64,000 nt of DNA from an uncultured Paracoccaceae bacterium (lineage in GTDB: Bacteria > Pseudomonadota > Alphaproteobacteria > Rhodobacterales > Rhodobacteraceae), in NCBI GenBank assembly GCA_913061275.1, contig CAJXSR010000004.1, positions 1 through 64,000 on the forward strand, in the 5' to 3' direction. The notes under the pieces were generated by a model that was not told where the DNA came from, ran no database searches, and saw only the letters and a list, made by a program, of their open reading frames with translations. Made by a program: the position numbers and the translations under genes. Below, one piece after another: positions 44,482 to 54,363 of this stretch. Position 1 is the stretch's first letter. The number at the start of each line of letters is the position of its first letter.

Positions 44482-44964
44482 ATGATTACATTGATCGCAG
44501 CACGCGCACGCAACGGGGCCATTGGAAAAGACAATACAATACCGTGGCATGCACCAGAGGATTTGAAGTTTTTCCAACGTGAAACTTTGGGTGGTGCCAT
44601 CATTATGGGCCGCAACACTTGGGAAAGCTTACCGTTCAAGCCTTTGAAAAGTAGACTGAATATTGTGATCACATCCAAAGGCTGTGGGGCAGAGCATGAA
44701 TTTACTTCGCTTGCGGCCGCCATCGCGTTTGCCGAAAATCAGGGCTACCGCCGTATCTATGGTATCGGTGGCAACGGGGTTTACAAAACCCTGCTACCCA
44801 TGGCCGACCGTCTGTTGCTGACAGAGGTGGATTTGGATGTAGCGGACGCCGATACGTTTTTCCCTACGTTTGATAAGGGGGAATGGCAGCATAAGGGTGG
44901 CACACAGATACGGGCTGAGGCGCCTAAGTGTGTGGTGGACGAGTATTTAAGACGTAGCGCATGA
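44482..44964 (+). CDS. folA: Dihydrofolate reductase
   Basis: DHFR regenerates tetrahydrofolate with NADPH. The 160-residue protein shows LIAARARNGAIGKDNTIPWH, the catalytic acidic residue in WHAPEDLKFFQRET, the cofactor motif MGRNTWESLP and YGIGGNGVYK. The ATG at 44482 follows the thyA stop directly, so thyA-folA are one unit. Family length is normal. Confidence 0.96.
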   Translation: MITLIAARARNGAIGKDNTIPWHAPEDLKFFQRETLGGAIIMGRNTWESLPFKPLKSRLNIVITSKGCGAEHEFTSLAAAIAFAENQGYRRIYGIGGNGVYKTLLPMADRLLLTEVDLDVADADTFFPTFDKGEWQHKGGTQIRAEAPKCVVDEYLRRSA

Positions 44965-45002
44965 CCGTGAATAAAACGCGATAGTAAATTACCTATAATA
45001 CA

Positions 45003-45168
45003 CGCTAGACTTGCAAAGTTAGCGCCTGACCCTAGGGTGGATGCATATGTGCCCTCCAACCTGTGAAAGCCAGCTTTCAGCAGGACGGGAGAGAGTCAGG
45101 CGCGGCCCAACGCTAAAGCGATGGGCTGAAGTGGATGGGATTGAAAAAATTAAACTTATACACTTCAG
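45003..45168 (+). ncRNA. Candidate structured RNA upstream of a lipoprotein gene
   Basis: This region contains nested and serial helices: CGCTA-g-ACTT/AAGT-TAGCG (45003-45024); a closing stem GCGCCTGAC (45022-45030) with GTCAGGCGC (45095-45103); inside it CTCC/GGAG (45054-45057 with 45088-45091) and CCTGTGAAAGC with GCTTTCAGCAGG (45060-45084); then GCCCA-a-CGCT/AGCG-a-TGGGC (45105-45126); then CTGAAGTG (45126-45133) with CACTTCAG (45161-45168). A perfect TATAAT lies at 44994-44999. No convincing ORF occupies the stretch. I match it to no known riboswitch or sRNA; strand is inferred from the -10 box. Confidence 0.5.
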
Positions 45169-45231
45169 TAAATGAAATTCATTTGACGAAAGTTAAGCTG
45201 GGGTTATTGTGACCTTATAGTTAGGATTATT

Positions 45232-45600
45232 ATGAAACCTTTTTTTATACTATTTATGTTTATTTTTACTCTTTCTGGATGTGCTTCTACAATTATGGAA
45301 GGGTATGTTGGAAAAGATGTACGAGAAGTGGTATTAGATTATGGACCACCGATTAACGCTTTAGATTTGGCTGGTGGGCAAAGAGCGTTTCAATGGAAAA
45401 TAAACAGTTCTTTTACAACGCCTATTCAAAGTACTACGACTAGCAATATAAGCCGGAACTGGTATACTGCCAATACAATTACTACTGGTGGCCAAACTTA
45501 TTCCAGTAGTTGTATCTATACTTTACTGACAAAGCGTTCGACAAATAAAGATGCTTGGATTGTAACTGGATTTAGGAAACCAAGTTTAATGTGTGAGTAA
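45232..45600 (+). CDS. Small lipoprotein of unknown function
   Basis: A 122-residue protein with a lipoprotein signal: hydrophobic FFILFMFIFT followed by the lipobox LSGC (lipidated Cys17). The mature part starts ASTIMEGYVGKDVREVVLDY, then GGQRAFQWKI, a Thr/Ser-rich middle and a C-terminal WIVTGFRKPSLMCE with a cysteine pair, like small uncharacterised outer-membrane lipoproteins in the order. Codon use is more AT-rich than the neighbours, so it may be a recent arrival. TAGGATTATT precedes the ATG. The structured RNA region lies directly upstream. Confidence 0.72.
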   Translation: MKPFFILFMFIFTLSGCASTIMEGYVGKDVREVVLDYGPPINALDLAGGQRAFQWKINSSFTTPIQSTTTSNISRNWYTANTITTGGQTYSSSCIYTLLTKRSTNKDAWIVTGFRKPSLMCE

Positions 45601-45735
45601 CATGCGCAGGTTGCGTGCTCTCCATGCACCACGTTAATCGGTGCTTGCAAAGTACACACCCGCTAACACAATCATTGACCCCACCCCCTTAACTCTTTCT
45701 AAATAACACATCCAACCCCTAAGGAGTGCCTATCC

Positions 45736-46485
45736 ATGACTTTCACTGGAAAGACTGCTTTTGTTACCGGTGCAGGTGGCGGGATGGGGTTGCAGATTGC
45801 CTGTGATCTGATGGCTTTGGGCGCTAATGTGGCGATGGTCGATGTAAAACCGCAGCCTGATTGTATCCCGTCAGGCACGGGCAACTTTATTTACCTGAAA
45901 TGTGATCTATCGGATGATACGGCCGTTAGAACGGCCGTTGCCCAAGCCGTTGAAGCGTTCGGCGGTATTGATCTGTTGGCCAATGTCGCGGGTGTGTTGT
46001 GGTTTGAGCGTGATAAATCCGCGTTGGATATTGATCTGGATATTTGGGATACGGTGTTTCGCATTAACCTTAAATCCATGGTGCATACCAGCCGTCATAT
46101 CGCCCCCCACATGAAAGTTGCGGGCGGTGGGGCTATGGTGCATTTTTCAACCATCCAGTGCCGGCGCGGTGACACCGCCCCCCAAGATGCCTATCAGGCG
46201 TCAAAGGCAGGCGTAATTGCCCTGTCTAAATCACTGGCAATCCAGTTGGGTGGTGACAAGATACGGTCAAACGTGATTTTACCCGGCCCTGCACAATCAC
46301 CGATGCAGGCGCGTTGGGAAGATAATGCCGATGCGGTTAAGGGGTTAAGCCAGATCATACCACTGGGCCGTGTCGGGCAGGTGAGTGATATGTCAAACGC
46401 CTGTCTGTTTTTGCTATCGGATAAAGCCAGTTTTATCACTGGCACCGAACTGGTCGTAGATGGTGGCTTGTTGGCACGGCCTTGA
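45736..46485 (+). CDS. Short-chain dehydrogenase/reductase
   Basis: A 249-residue classical SDR oxidoreductase. Seen: cofactor loop TGAGGGMG near 12, VANVAG-type LLANVAGV, catalytic Ser in VHFSTIQ, YQASK (Tyr and Lys) and a C-terminal FITGTELVVDGG. Preceded by AAGGAG. It shares direction with the LuxR gene and the catabolic/transport operon that follows; a role in the same sugar or amino-alcohol pathway is possible but unproven. Confidence 0.88.
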   Translation: MTFTGKTAFVTGAGGGMGLQIACDLMALGANVAMVDVKPQPDCIPSGTGNFIYLKCDLSDDTAVRTAVAQAVEAFGGIDLLANVAGVLWFERDKSALDIDLDIWDTVFRINLKSMVHTSRHIAPHMKVAGGGAMVHFSTIQCRRGDTAPQDAYQASKAGVIALSKSLAIQLGGDKIRSNVILPGPAQSPMQARWEDNADAVKGLSQIIPLGRVGQVSDMSNACLFLLSDKASFITGTELVVDGGLLARP

Positions 46486-46571
46486 ACATACCCTGCGGGT
46501 AGTTTGCAGTATGCTATTGGAAATATCCTACGACTTAGGTAAGTTACATGTGAAATATAGTAGCGAATTTA

Positions 46572-47414
46572 ATGGCACAGCCCACTTTATCAGATAAATC
46601 CAGCCGCAATATATCGGAAATGAATTGCAATATTATCAATGCCATTGGTACCGATAATTTCTTTCATAAGATCGCAAATATACTGGATGGCTGCATCACG
46701 TTTGAAGGGCTATTTGTGTTTTTATACAGCAAAGATAGTGCACCTTCATCGCTTGGCAGTTTCAAAGGGGCGAAAAGTTTTAGTAAAGGTTTGGAAAACT
46801 ACTTACGTTACACATATGTTCTTAATCCAGTGTATCGCTCATATCTGGATAATGTTTCCCCCAACGCGTATTTAATATCCGATCTTTTATCGCCAAGATA
46901 CACTGATCAAATTGCGGTAAGTGATTTGGATATTCGGGTTGAGGGTCATGAGACTATTGGGTATCGCACACCCGGTTGGCCCAAGAACATGACAGAGGTT
47001 TTGGCCCTTATAAACCTTCCCGGCAAAAAGATGGTAGAGTTCAGCTTTTTGACATCGCTTTCTGGGGATCAAACCAAGCAAAGTTATGAGCAACTGAAAG
47101 AAATATACCCCGTGTTATTAAGTGCTGTTCTGAAGCATTATGAGTTTGCGGCAGAAGATTTTGACACATCAAAAGCCAACCCAAGCCAAGAACAATGGTT
47201 TCAATCCTTTGGTCAAGAAGTGCTGACAGAACGCGAACGAAACGTGGTAAGAATGATACTTACCGGTCATTCCAGTAATGCTATCGCATTGACCTTGGGC
47301 ATTTCTTTGCCAACGGTTAAGACCCATCGCAGAAATATTTACGCAAAATTACAGATTTCATCACAGGCTGAATTGTTTAGTTTGTTTGTTCAAAAGTTGA
47401 TGGAAAACGCATAA
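46572..47414 (+). CDS. LuxR-type transcriptional regulator
   Basis: A 280-residue regulator with an uncharacterised N-terminal sensing domain (about 1-205) and a C-terminal LuxR helix-turn-helix: LTERERNVVRMILTGHSSNA then LGISLPTVKTHRRNIYAKLQ. The N-terminus shows no clear autoinducer-binding signature I can name. It lies between the SDR gene and the aminotransferase-ABC operon, all in the same direction, which makes it a candidate local regulator. Ribosome site weak. Confidence 0.85.
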   Translation: MAQPTLSDKSSRNISEMNCNIINAIGTDNFFHKIANILDGCITFEGLFVFLYSKDSAPSSLGSFKGAKSFSKGLENYLRYTYVLNPVYRSYLDNVSPNAYLISDLLSPRYTDQIAVSDLDIRVEGHETIGYRTPGWPKNMTEVLALINLPGKKMVEFSFLTSLSGDQTKQSYEQLKEIYPVLLSAVLKHYEFAAEDFDTSKANPSQEQWFQSFGQEVLTERERNVVRMILTGHSSNAIALTLGISLPTVKTHRRNIYAKLQISSQAELFSLFVQKLMENA

Positions 47415-47517
47415 AATACGGTCTCATCCCTTAGGATGATATGACTTGCTCTGGAAACAAAGAATACTAACAGCATCTGCTACAGACCCCTAAACTGCTT
47501 AGGGTTCATAATTAAAG

Positions 47518-48780
47518 GTGCCTGAATTGCTGTTTCCTGTTACTGAAGTCCGTTCGCTTTTCCCTGCTCTCAACCAGTCTGATAATGGCCATGCGCGGGT
47601 CTATCTTGATAACCCTGCGGGCACACAAGTGCCTAGTTCTGTAGCGCAAGCCGTGGCTGATTATATGCTGACGGATGCCAGCAATATGGGCGGACATTTC
47701 ACTACCAGCCTGAACACCGATGCGTTGGTGTTGAAAGCGCATGAAGATGCGGCCCTGTTTCTGGGCGCTAAATCTGCCGCTGAAGTGATTATCGGGCAAA
47801 GCATGACATCGCTGACCTTTCATCTGTCGCGCAGCATTTGCCGTGATTTTCAACCAGGTGATGAGATTGTGATTTCACGGGTTGAACATGAAGGCAATGT
47901 CGGGCCTTGGCTGGAAATAGCTAAAGACATGGGCCTGAACATCCGCTGGGTAGAATTTGACCGCGACAGCTGGCTAATCGAGCCTGATGCTTTGGCCGCT
48001 GTCCTATCTGAAAAAACCCGCCTTGTTTGCCTGAATTTTGCCAGCAACATGACGGGGTCAATCAATGATATTTCCGCGTTGACCCGCATAGCCCAAGATG
48101 CAGGGGCCTTGGTTTTTGTTGATGCGGTACAACTGGCACCACATCATTTAGTGGATGTGCAAGCACTTGGTTGTGATTTCTTGGCGTGTTCGTCTTATAA
48201 ATTTTTTGGCCCGCACCTAGGTTTGCTTTGGGGTAAGGAAGAGGTTTTGGCAGCATTGCACCCCTATAAAGGCCGTTGTGTATCAGATGCATTGCCTGAA
48301 CGGTTTGAAACGGGGACACCACAATTTGAGCTATTGGCAGGCCTGTCCGCGACAGTGAAATATTTTGAAAATATGGGCCAACGTGGCTCATCTTCTGAAA
48401 ACCGCCGTGATCTGATTTCAGCGGCTTATAAGATGTCACGCGATTATGAAGAACCACTGACCAACACGTTAATCGACGGGTTAAACCAAATCCGTGGTAT
48501 ATCAATATTCGGTATCACCAACCCGAACCGTGTGCATCAAAGGGTGCCAACGGTTTCAATCCGCCATGACAATAAAGCACCATCTGAAATAGCCCAGTCT
48601 TTGGCGGATGCGGGTATTTTTGTCTGGCACGGTCACAACTACGCATATGAACCGACCCGATTTTTGGGCATCCCTGAAGATGAGGGCGTCGTGCGCATCG
48701 GATTGGCGCATTACAACACCGAAGCCGAAGTTGCCCGTGTGGTGCAGGCCATCGATATGGCAACGGCGAATAATAACTAA
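47518..48780 (+). CDS. Cysteine-desulfurase-like class V aminotransferase
   Basis: A 420-residue PLP enzyme of the class V fold, in the cysteine desulfurase-like group. It has YLDNPAGTQVP near the start, the PLP-binding region VFVDAVQLAPHHLVDVQALG, the Schiff-base lysine in ACSSYKFFGPHLG and a C-terminal VRIGLAHYNTEAEV. There is no catalytic-loop cysteine typical of IscS, so lyase or aminotransferase activity on an amino compound is likelier. It starts with GTG at 47518, with a small hairpin (CCCTAA/TTAGGG, 47488-47504) just upstream, and leads the ABC transporter genes. Confidence 0.83.
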   Translation: MPELLFPVTEVRSLFPALNQSDNGHARVYLDNPAGTQVPSSVAQAVADYMLTDASNMGGHFTTSLNTDALVLKAHEDAALFLGAKSAAEVIIGQSMTSLTFHLSRSICRDFQPGDEIVISRVEHEGNVGPWLEIAKDMGLNIRWVEFDRDSWLIEPDALAAVLSEKTRLVCLNFASNMTGSINDISALTRIAQDAGALVFVDAVQLAPHHLVDVQALGCDFLACSSYKFFGPHLGLLWGKEEVLAALHPYKGRCVSDALPERFETGTPQFELLAGLSATVKYFENMGQRGSSSENRRDLISAAYKMSRDYEEPLTNTLIDGLNQIRGISIFGITNPNRVHQRVPTVSIRHDNKAPSEIAQSLADAGIFVWHGHNYAYEPTRFLGIPEDEGVVRIGLAHYNTEAEVARVVQAIDMATANNN

Positions 48781-48818
48781 GAAGATAAGAAAAAATGAAA
48801 CCAACCTAGGAGGATACA

Positions 48819-49628
48819 ATGAAATTTCCAATATTAAAATCACTGGCCGTAGGGGCTGTTGCACTTTTTGCAGCAGGGTCTGTTCAAGCTGAAACGCTGC
48901 GTGTGGGCATGGAATGTACTTACGCACCTTTCAACTACCGCACTGCCGACGGTGAACTAGCGGGTTACGATGTAGATGTCGCCAAAGGGGTTGCCGAAAT
49001 TATCGGTGCTGACCTAGAATTTGTCTGCCAACAATGGGATGGTATGATCCCTGCGTTGCTAGCCAATAAATTCGATCTGATCGTAGCTTCTATGTCGATC
49101 ACAAATACGCGTTTGGAAAAAATCGACTTTTCTGGCCCTTACCGCGATTCAATCGGCCGTCTTATTGGCAAGGCTGATAGTGACTTGAACCTGTTCGATG
49201 ACAATGGCGCACCTATAGCTGAAAACTTTAAGGGTATTCGGGTTGGTCTGGAACGGGCTTCAACATATGAAAACTGGTTCAATGCCACATTACCAGGTGC
49301 TGAAATTGTCCTTTATGACGGATCAGAACCGCTTTATCTTGATTTGGTAAACGGTCGTGTTGACGTGATTATGACCAACCCAATGAAAGCGCAACTGCGG
49401 TTCTTAAGCAAAGAAGCTGGCAATAAGTTTGCTTTTGTTAGTCCCGCGATTAGCGAAGTAGAGTTCTTTGGCGTGGGTGTTGGCATTGGTTTGCGTCAGG
49501 GGCAAGACGAATTGCGCGAACGCCTTAGTGCGGCAATCCGTGAATTGATTAACAACGGTTCGTTAAAAGAATATGCCTTGAAGATTTTCCCATTCCAAAT
49601 CCATAATGATGAATGGGGTAAAAGTTAA
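48819..49628 (+). CDS. Amino-acid-type ABC transporter substrate-binding protein
   Basis: A 269-residue periplasmic binding protein of the polar amino acid family (SBP_bac_3). Signal peptide with core VGAVALFAAGS and cleavage after VQA; mature start ETLRVGMECTYAPFNYR, then LAGYDVDVAKGVAEIIGADL, and DLIVASMSITNTRLEKIDFS. An AGGAGG site precedes the ATG. Ligand not predictable beyond an amino acid or opine-like compound; the adjacent PLP enzyme and phosphatase may process it. Confidence 0.92.
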   Translation: MKFPILKSLAVGAVALFAAGSVQAETLRVGMECTYAPFNYRTADGELAGYDVDVAKGVAEIIGADLEFVCQQWDGMIPALLANKFDLIVASMSITNTRLEKIDFSGPYRDSIGRLIGKADSDLNLFDDNGAPIAENFKGIRVGLERASTYENWFNATLPGAEIVLYDGSEPLYLDLVNGRVDVIMTNPMKAQLRFLSKEAGNKFAFVSPAISEVEFFGVGVGIGLRQGQDELRERLSAAIRELINNGSLKEYALKIFPFQIHNDEWGKS

Positions 49629-49641
49629 TATTTAATTAATG

Positions 49642-49675
49642 TATGTGGCGGCGTAAAAGGTTGCGCCGCCACATA
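49642..49675 (+). repeat. Hairpin between binding-protein and permease genes
   Basis: TATGTGGCGGCG (49642-49653) and CGCCGCCACATA (49664-49675), a perfect 12-bp stem with a 10-base loop, followed by ATTT only. Hairpins in this position commonly stabilise the binding-protein mRNA and reduce permease expression. A comparable element occurs in the second ABC operon (56319-56346). Confidence 0.7.
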
Positions 49676-49698
49676 ATTTATAACGTTGGGGGGAACCA

Positions 49699-50394
49699 AT
49701 GGATGCAGTAACAGGATGGTGGGATGATTATTTTTGGGGGTCGATGATCGTCCTGCAAGTATTCTTTTTCTCACTTATATTAATGGTACTATTTGGCCTG
49801 ATCGGGGCCGCTGCCAAACTATCTAACAATCGGTTGGCACAAAAAATTGCAGGGGCCTATACTGTTATTTTTCGCGGTACACCTGAGATTCTGGTGATTT
49901 TATTGCTATACTTTGGCTCTGCTATTGCTCTGACTTCCATCGCCCAAGTATTTAACCCTGATATAAAATTCGTTGATGTGCCACCCATGTGGGCTGGTAC
50001 GATTGCCATAGCATTAATCGTTGGATCGTATGCTACCGAAACCTTTAGGGGCGCATTTCTGGGGGTTAAGGCTGGCAGTATTGAAGCCGCCCGCGCCCTT
50101 GGCATGTCAAACCTGCAAACCTTTATCTATATCCGTATTCCTGAAATGTGGCGCTTGGCGATGCCCGCTTTTGGTAATCACATGCTGTCGCTTATCAAAG
50201 ACACTGCCCTGATATCGATCATTGGGCTAAATGAGACTTTCTTTGTGGCTAAACAAGCCATAGGCACCACGGGCGAACCGTTCACCATGTATATTGTGGT
50301 GGGTGGCATCTATTTGGCGTTTTCTACCATCATCACCCTAAGCGTTATGGGCATGGAAAAATTCGGTGAGCGAACTGGAAAGGGTGCGCTATGA
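49699..50394 (+). CDS. ABC transporter permease, polar amino acid type (1)
   Basis: A 231-residue inner-membrane permease of the His/Glu/Gln type. It has about five helices and the ATPase-contact loop EAARALGMSNLQTFIYIRIPEM. GGGGGAAC lies before the ATG. It overlaps the next permease by 4 bp (ATGA), so both halves of the channel are made together. Confidence 0.92.
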   Translation: MDAVTGWWDDYFWGSMIVLQVFFFSLILMVLFGLIGAAAKLSNNRLAQKIAGAYTVIFRGTPEILVILLLYFGSAIALTSIAQVFNPDIKFVDVPPMWAGTIAIALIVGSYATETFRGAFLGVKAGSIEAARALGMSNLQTFIYIRIPEMWRLAMPAFGNHMLSLIKDTALISIIGLNETFFVAKQAIGTTGEPFTMYIVVGGIYLAFSTIITLSVMGMEKFGERTGKGAL

Positions 50395-51080
50395 GTTTTG
50401 ATCTGTCTTTAATCTATGAGAGCATTCCCAGAATGTTATCTGGCATCGGTATTACTTTTCAGTTGATGTTCCTGTCTGGACTTCTTGGCCTGATACTTGC
50501 CGTGATCCTGCTGTTGATGCGGATCAGTGGTAAATGGTATCTGTCCTGGCCTGCACAAGTGCATATCTATATTTTCCGTGGCACACCCATATTGGTGCAA
50601 ATTTTCATCATTTATTACGGGCTGCCACAGTTCGAGTTTATCCGCGACAGTGTATTCTGGCCGATCCTGCGCGAGCCTTTTGGTTGCGCCGTTCTGGCTT
50701 TAACCTTGAACACGGGCGCATATGTATCTGAAATTCTGCGCGGTGGCGTGTTGGGTGTGGATCGTGGCATACTGGAAGCGGGATCAGCACTGGGTTTATC
50801 TGCACGGCAAAAATTTATCTACCTGACTACCCCGATTGCAGCTCGTTTGGCACTGCCTGCCTATAGCAACGATTTTATCAGCCTGATGAAAGCTACATCA
50901 CTGGCAAGCACTATAACGTTGCTGGATATGACAGGTATTGCACGCACAATCGTGGCCCAAACCTTTGCGCCTTATGAAGTATTCATATCATTGGCAATTA
51001 TCTACATGATCCTGACATGGATCATTCAAAAAACATTCGGCCGGATTGAAAAATATCTTAGCCGTTATGTAAACCCGTGA
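50391..51080 (+). CDS. ABC transporter permease, polar amino acid type (2)
   Basis: A 229-residue paralogous permease with about five helices and the EAA loop [20 protein letters not shown]. It pairs with the preceding permease to form the heterodimeric channel. Its start lies in the previous stop region (ATGA), and its own stop overlaps a GTG that begins the open frame of the ATPase gene. Confidence 0.92.
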   Translation: MSFDLSLIYESIPRMLSGIGITFQLMFLSGLLGLILAVILLLMRISGKWYLSWPAQVHIYIFRGTPILVQIFIIYYGLPQFEFIRDSVFWPILREPFGCAVLALTLNTGAYVSEILRGGVLGVDRGILEAGSALGLSARQKFIYLTTPIAARLALPAYSNDFISLMKATSLASTITLLDMTGIARTIVAQTFAPYEVFISLAIIYMILTWIIQKTFGRIEKYLSRYVNP

Positions 51081-51088
51081 GGTCTGAC

Positions 51089-51841
51089 ATGACAAACTCT
51101 ACATCTGATGCTTTGATCCAAATGATAAATGTGGATAAATTCTTTGGTGAATTCCAAGCGCTAACGAAAATCAATTTGGAAGTGAAACGCGGCGAAAAAA
51201 TCGTGGTTTGCGGGCCTTCGGGTTCCGGTAAATCCACAATGATCCGCTGCATTAACCGTCTTGAAGAACATAATGCAGGCCAGATCATTATTGATGGCAA
51301 AGAATTGACCGATCAGGTCAAGGATATTGATGCGGTGCGGCGCGAGGTTGGTATGGTGTTTCAAAGCTTCAACCTGTTTCCGCATATGACTATTGTGAAA
51401 AACCTGATGCTGGCACAACAACTGGTGCGTAAAGTCCCAATAGCCGAAGCCCATAAAGTGGCGATGCATTTCCTGGAGCGGGTAAAAATCCCTGATCAGG
51501 CCGATAAGTATCCTGTGCAACTGTCCGGTGGGCAACAGCAACGGGTGGCCATTGCGCGTGCGCTTTGTATGAAACCTGAAATTATCCTGTTTGACGAACC
51601 CACATCTGCCCTAGATCCCGAAATGATCAATGAGGTGTTAGAGGTGATGACCGATCTAGCAAAAGATGGCATGACAATGATTTGCGTCACGCACGAAATG
51701 GGCTTTGCCCGTTCTGTAGCCGATCGTGTGATATTCATGGATGCGGGCGAAATCGTTGAAGAGGCCGATCCAGAAGAATTTTTCAACAACCCAAAAAGCG
51801 CGCGCACTAAAGCGTTCCTCAGCCAAATATTGACACACTAA
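51089..51841 (+). CDS. ABC transporter ATP-binding protein, polar amino acid type
   Basis: A 250-residue ATPase: Walker [11 protein letters not shown]-loop [12 protein letters not shown], signature [15 protein letters not shown], Walker [14 protein letters not shown] and His in CVTHEM. I chose ATG 51089, which has GAGG six bases upstream, over the GTG at 51077 that overlaps the permease stop. It energises the two permeases upstream. Confidence 0.93.
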   Translation: MTNSTSDALIQMINVDKFFGEFQALTKINLEVKRGEKIVVCGPSGSGKSTMIRCINRLEEHNAGQIIIDGKELTDQVKDIDAVRREVGMVFQSFNLFPHMTIVKNLMLAQQLVRKVPIAEAHKVAMHFLERVKIPDQADKYPVQLSGGQQQRVAIARALCMKPEIILFDEPTSALDPEMINEVLEVMTDLAKDGMTMICVTHEMGFARSVADRVIFMDAGEIVEEADPEEFFNNPKSARTKAFLSQILTH

Positions 51842-51852
51842 GGAAGACAATA

Positions 51853-52641
51853 ATGATGAAAGAATACCCACCGCATCAAGCCTATCTGGATTTTGCAGAA
51901 AAGCTTGCAGATACCAGTCGTGAAATGCTTTTGGCCGTGGCAATGCAAACACCAGAGGTGGAGTTCAAGGCAGATGCATCCTTTGTGACCAGCACAGACA
52001 AAGCGGTAGAGGCCAAAATGCGCGAAATGATTGCGGATGCATTTCCCGATCATGGCATTCTGGGTGAGGAATTTGAAAACACCAATGTGGATGCAGAATT
52101 TGTCTGGGTGCTTGACCCCATCGACGGCACCGCCCCGTTTATTGCAGGCATTCCTGTTTACGGCACGCTGATTGGTCTTGCATGGAATGGCAAACCCTTC
52201 ATCGGTGTGATGGATCACCCTGCCACGGCAGATCGCTGGACAGGGGTGGCGCATCTGTTTGCTAAACGTAATGGGCAACCTGTGACGGTTAAACCCTGTA
52301 GCGGCCTAGATAAGGCCTTTGTGACATGCAGCAACCCCGATTTCATGACTGAAAACGAGTTTGTCCGCTTCACAATTTTGCGCAAAATGGTACCATATGT
52401 GCAATATGGCGGGTCATGTTTTGCCTATGGCACACTGGCCTCTGGCCGCACCGACTTGGCGGTTGATAGCGGTTTAGACCCGTTTGACGTGTTTGCATGT
52501 GCCGCTGTTATCCAAGGGGCAGGCGGTTATATGACTGACTGGAATGGCGCTGATATTACGCTTGATTGGTCGGGTAGGGTAGTTGCAGCAGGAAGCCATG
52601 ATTGTTTGGATGCGGCAATAGATTTGTTAAAGATTGATTAA
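51853..52641 (+). CDS. Inositol-monophosphatase/histidinol-phosphatase family protein
   Basis: A 262-residue Mg-dependent phosphatase. Metal-binding motifs: GEEF (in HGILGEEFENTN), DPIDGTAPF and the late GLDPFDVFACAAVIQGAGG. The DPIDGT-A/T variant and length are like HisN-type histidinol-phosphate phosphatases, but the position at the end of an uptake operon suggests action on a phosphorylated intermediate of the imported compound. GGAAGAC precedes the ATG, 11 bp after the ATPase gene. It converges on the second transporter set. Confidence 0.86.
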   Translation: MMKEYPPHQAYLDFAEKLADTSREMLLAVAMQTPEVEFKADASFVTSTDKAVEAKMREMIADAFPDHGILGEEFENTNVDAEFVWVLDPIDGTAPFIAGIPVYGTLIGLAWNGKPFIGVMDHPATADRWTGVAHLFAKRNGQPVTVKPCSGLDKAFVTCSNPDFMTENEFVRFTILRKMVPYVQYGGSCFAYGTLASGRTDLAVDSGLDPFDVFACAAVIQGAGGYMTDWNGADITLDWSGRVVAAGSHDCLDAAIDLLKID

Positions 52642-52653
52642 CCCTTGATGGCC

Positions 52654-54354
52654 CTAGCTTACGGTTCTGAACTTTGGCATCAGCCCAAGCAGGCTTTGGG
52701 TATAGCTATGCTGCGGTGTGTTGAATAAAGCCTCAGTTTCGGCAATTTCCAGAATTTCACCACTTTGCATCACTGCCACACGGTCGCACATTTGACGGAT
52801 AACGGGCAGGTCGTGACTGATGAACATCATGGTAAGGCCCAGCTCTTCTTGTAGGTCTTTCAGCAAGTTCAAAACCTGCGCTTGAATGGATACATCCAGT
52901 GCCGAGGTTGGTTCATCACAGATCAAAAACCTGGGACGTGTCGCCAGCGCGCGCGCAATAGAGATGCGTTGACGTTGACCACCTGAAAACTCATGCGGGA
53001 ACTTTTGCGCGGCATTGCTTCCTAAGCCAACTGTTTCCAGTAATTCATCAACGATCTTTTTCACTTCAGTTTTATTGGTAGCCTGCTTATGGAAAATAAT
53101 CGGCTCGGCAATGATGTTTTCCACCCGCATACGGCCATTAAGGGATGAAAACGGGTCTTGAAACACCATCTGGGTTTGGCGGCGATAATAATTTTGCCTG
53201 CTTTTATCTTCCAGTTTATTCAGATCTGTGCCGCAAATTGAAACTGTGCCACCCGAGGGTTCATATATACCAGTGACACAGCGTGCGATGGTTGATTTAC
53301 CTGAACCGCTTTCCCCAACTATGCCGAAAACCTCACCTTGTTTAATATCGAATGAGACGCCTTTAAGGGCTGTGAAATATTTGTGGTTACGTTTGAAGAT
53401 AGCGTGCTTGACCACAAAATCCTGTTTCAGGTTTTCGACTTGTAGCATTGGGCCGTCAAATTCTTCATAATCGCGGGTTTTACCCAGCCACATGTCAGAT
53501 AGTTTTAGATCCTCGGGCCGTTCTTTGACATCTTCAATATAAGTAACAAGCGGGAAGCGGTGGGATTTTTTGTCGGGTCTTGGTACCGCGGAAATCAGGC
53601 TTTTGGTGTAGTCATGGGTTGGGTTGTATAAAACTTTATCGGTTTTCCCGATCTCAACAAGTTTGCCATTATACATCACTGCAACACGATCAGTTATTTC
53701 AGCGATCACACCCATATCATGTGTAACCATAATCATGCCGACATTGCGATCTTCGCACAACTTGCGCAACAGGCCCAATATTTGGGCTTGAATTGATACG
53801 TCCAGTGCCGTTGTAGGTTCATCTGCAATAACAACTTCTGGATCAGAACAAAGAGCAAGCGCAATGACCACACGTTGCCGCATACCGCCTGAAAACTGGT
53901 GTGGAAATTGGTCAACACGTTCCTCAGAATTTTCTATGCCCACTTGATTTAGCAAATCTATAGCGCGGGCGCGGGCGGCTTTTTCATCAATATCAAGGTG
54001 CAAAGTGATGGTTTCGATCAGTTGTGCCCCAACTGTTTCCAACGGGTTAAGAGAGGTTAGTGGGTCTTGAAAAATCATCCCGATGCGTTTGCCACGAATG
54101 GCGGATTTCAGGTTTTCATCCAAGTCGTCAATGCGTTCGCCTTTCAGCCAGACAGAGCCACCTGAAACATAACCAGGTGGATCAAGTAAGGATATAATCG
54201 CGTTCCCAACGGTGGATTTACCTGCACCACTTTCGCCAACAATGCCCAGAATTTCACCCGGTTCCACGCTTAAACTTACATCATTTACAGCGGTGAAATC
54301 ACCCTTGCGAGATGGGAATTTGACAGTCAGATTTTTAATTTCTAGCAATGACAT
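52654..54354 (-). CDS. Oligopeptide-type ABC transporter ATPase, two fused domains
   Basis: A 566-residue protein with two nucleotide-binding domains in one chain, equivalent to fused DppD and DppF. Each half has Walker A (GESGAGKST near 38 and GESGSGKST near 340), an ABC signature (FSGGMRQRV and FSGGQRQRI) and Walker B ([11 protein letters not shown] and [11 protein letters not shown]). Such fusions are common in Rhodobacterales peptide and opine transporters. It is the last gene of the leftward operon and starts 9 bp after the permease gene. Confidence 0.94.
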   Translation of the reverse strand: MSLLEIKNLTVKFPSRKGDFTAVNDVSLSVEPGEILGIVGESGAGKSTVGNAIISLLDPPGYVSGGSVWLKGERIDDLDENLKSAIRGKRIGMIFQDPLTSLNPLETVGAQLIETITLHLDIDEKAARARAIDLLNQVGIENSEERVDQFPHQFSGGMRQRVVIALALCSDPEVVIADEPTTALDVSIQAQILGLLRKLCEDRNVGMIMVTHDMGVIAEITDRVAVMYNGKLVEIGKTDKVLYNPTHDYTKSLISAVPRPDKKSHRFPLVTYIEDVKERPEDLKLSDMWLGKTRDYEEFDGPMLQVENLKQDFVVKHAIFKRNHKYFTALKGVSFDIKQGEVFGIVGESGSGKSTIARCVTGIYEPSGGTVSICGTDLNKLEDKSRQNYYRRQTQMVFQDPFSSLNGRMRVENIIAEPIIFHKQATNKTEVKKIVDELLETVGLGSNAAQKFPHEFSGGQRQRISIARALATRPRFLICDEPTSALDVSIQAQVLNLLKDLQEELGLTMMFISHDLPVIRQMCDRVAVMQSGEILEIAETEALFNTPQHSYTQSLLGLMPKFRTVS

Positions 54355-54363
54355 TTTGCGGCC

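Noticed and set aside
45061-45103. SRP RNA, tmRNA or cobalamin riboswitch in the structured region
   Set aside because: None of the conserved cores I know for these RNAs could be found; only the helices are supported.
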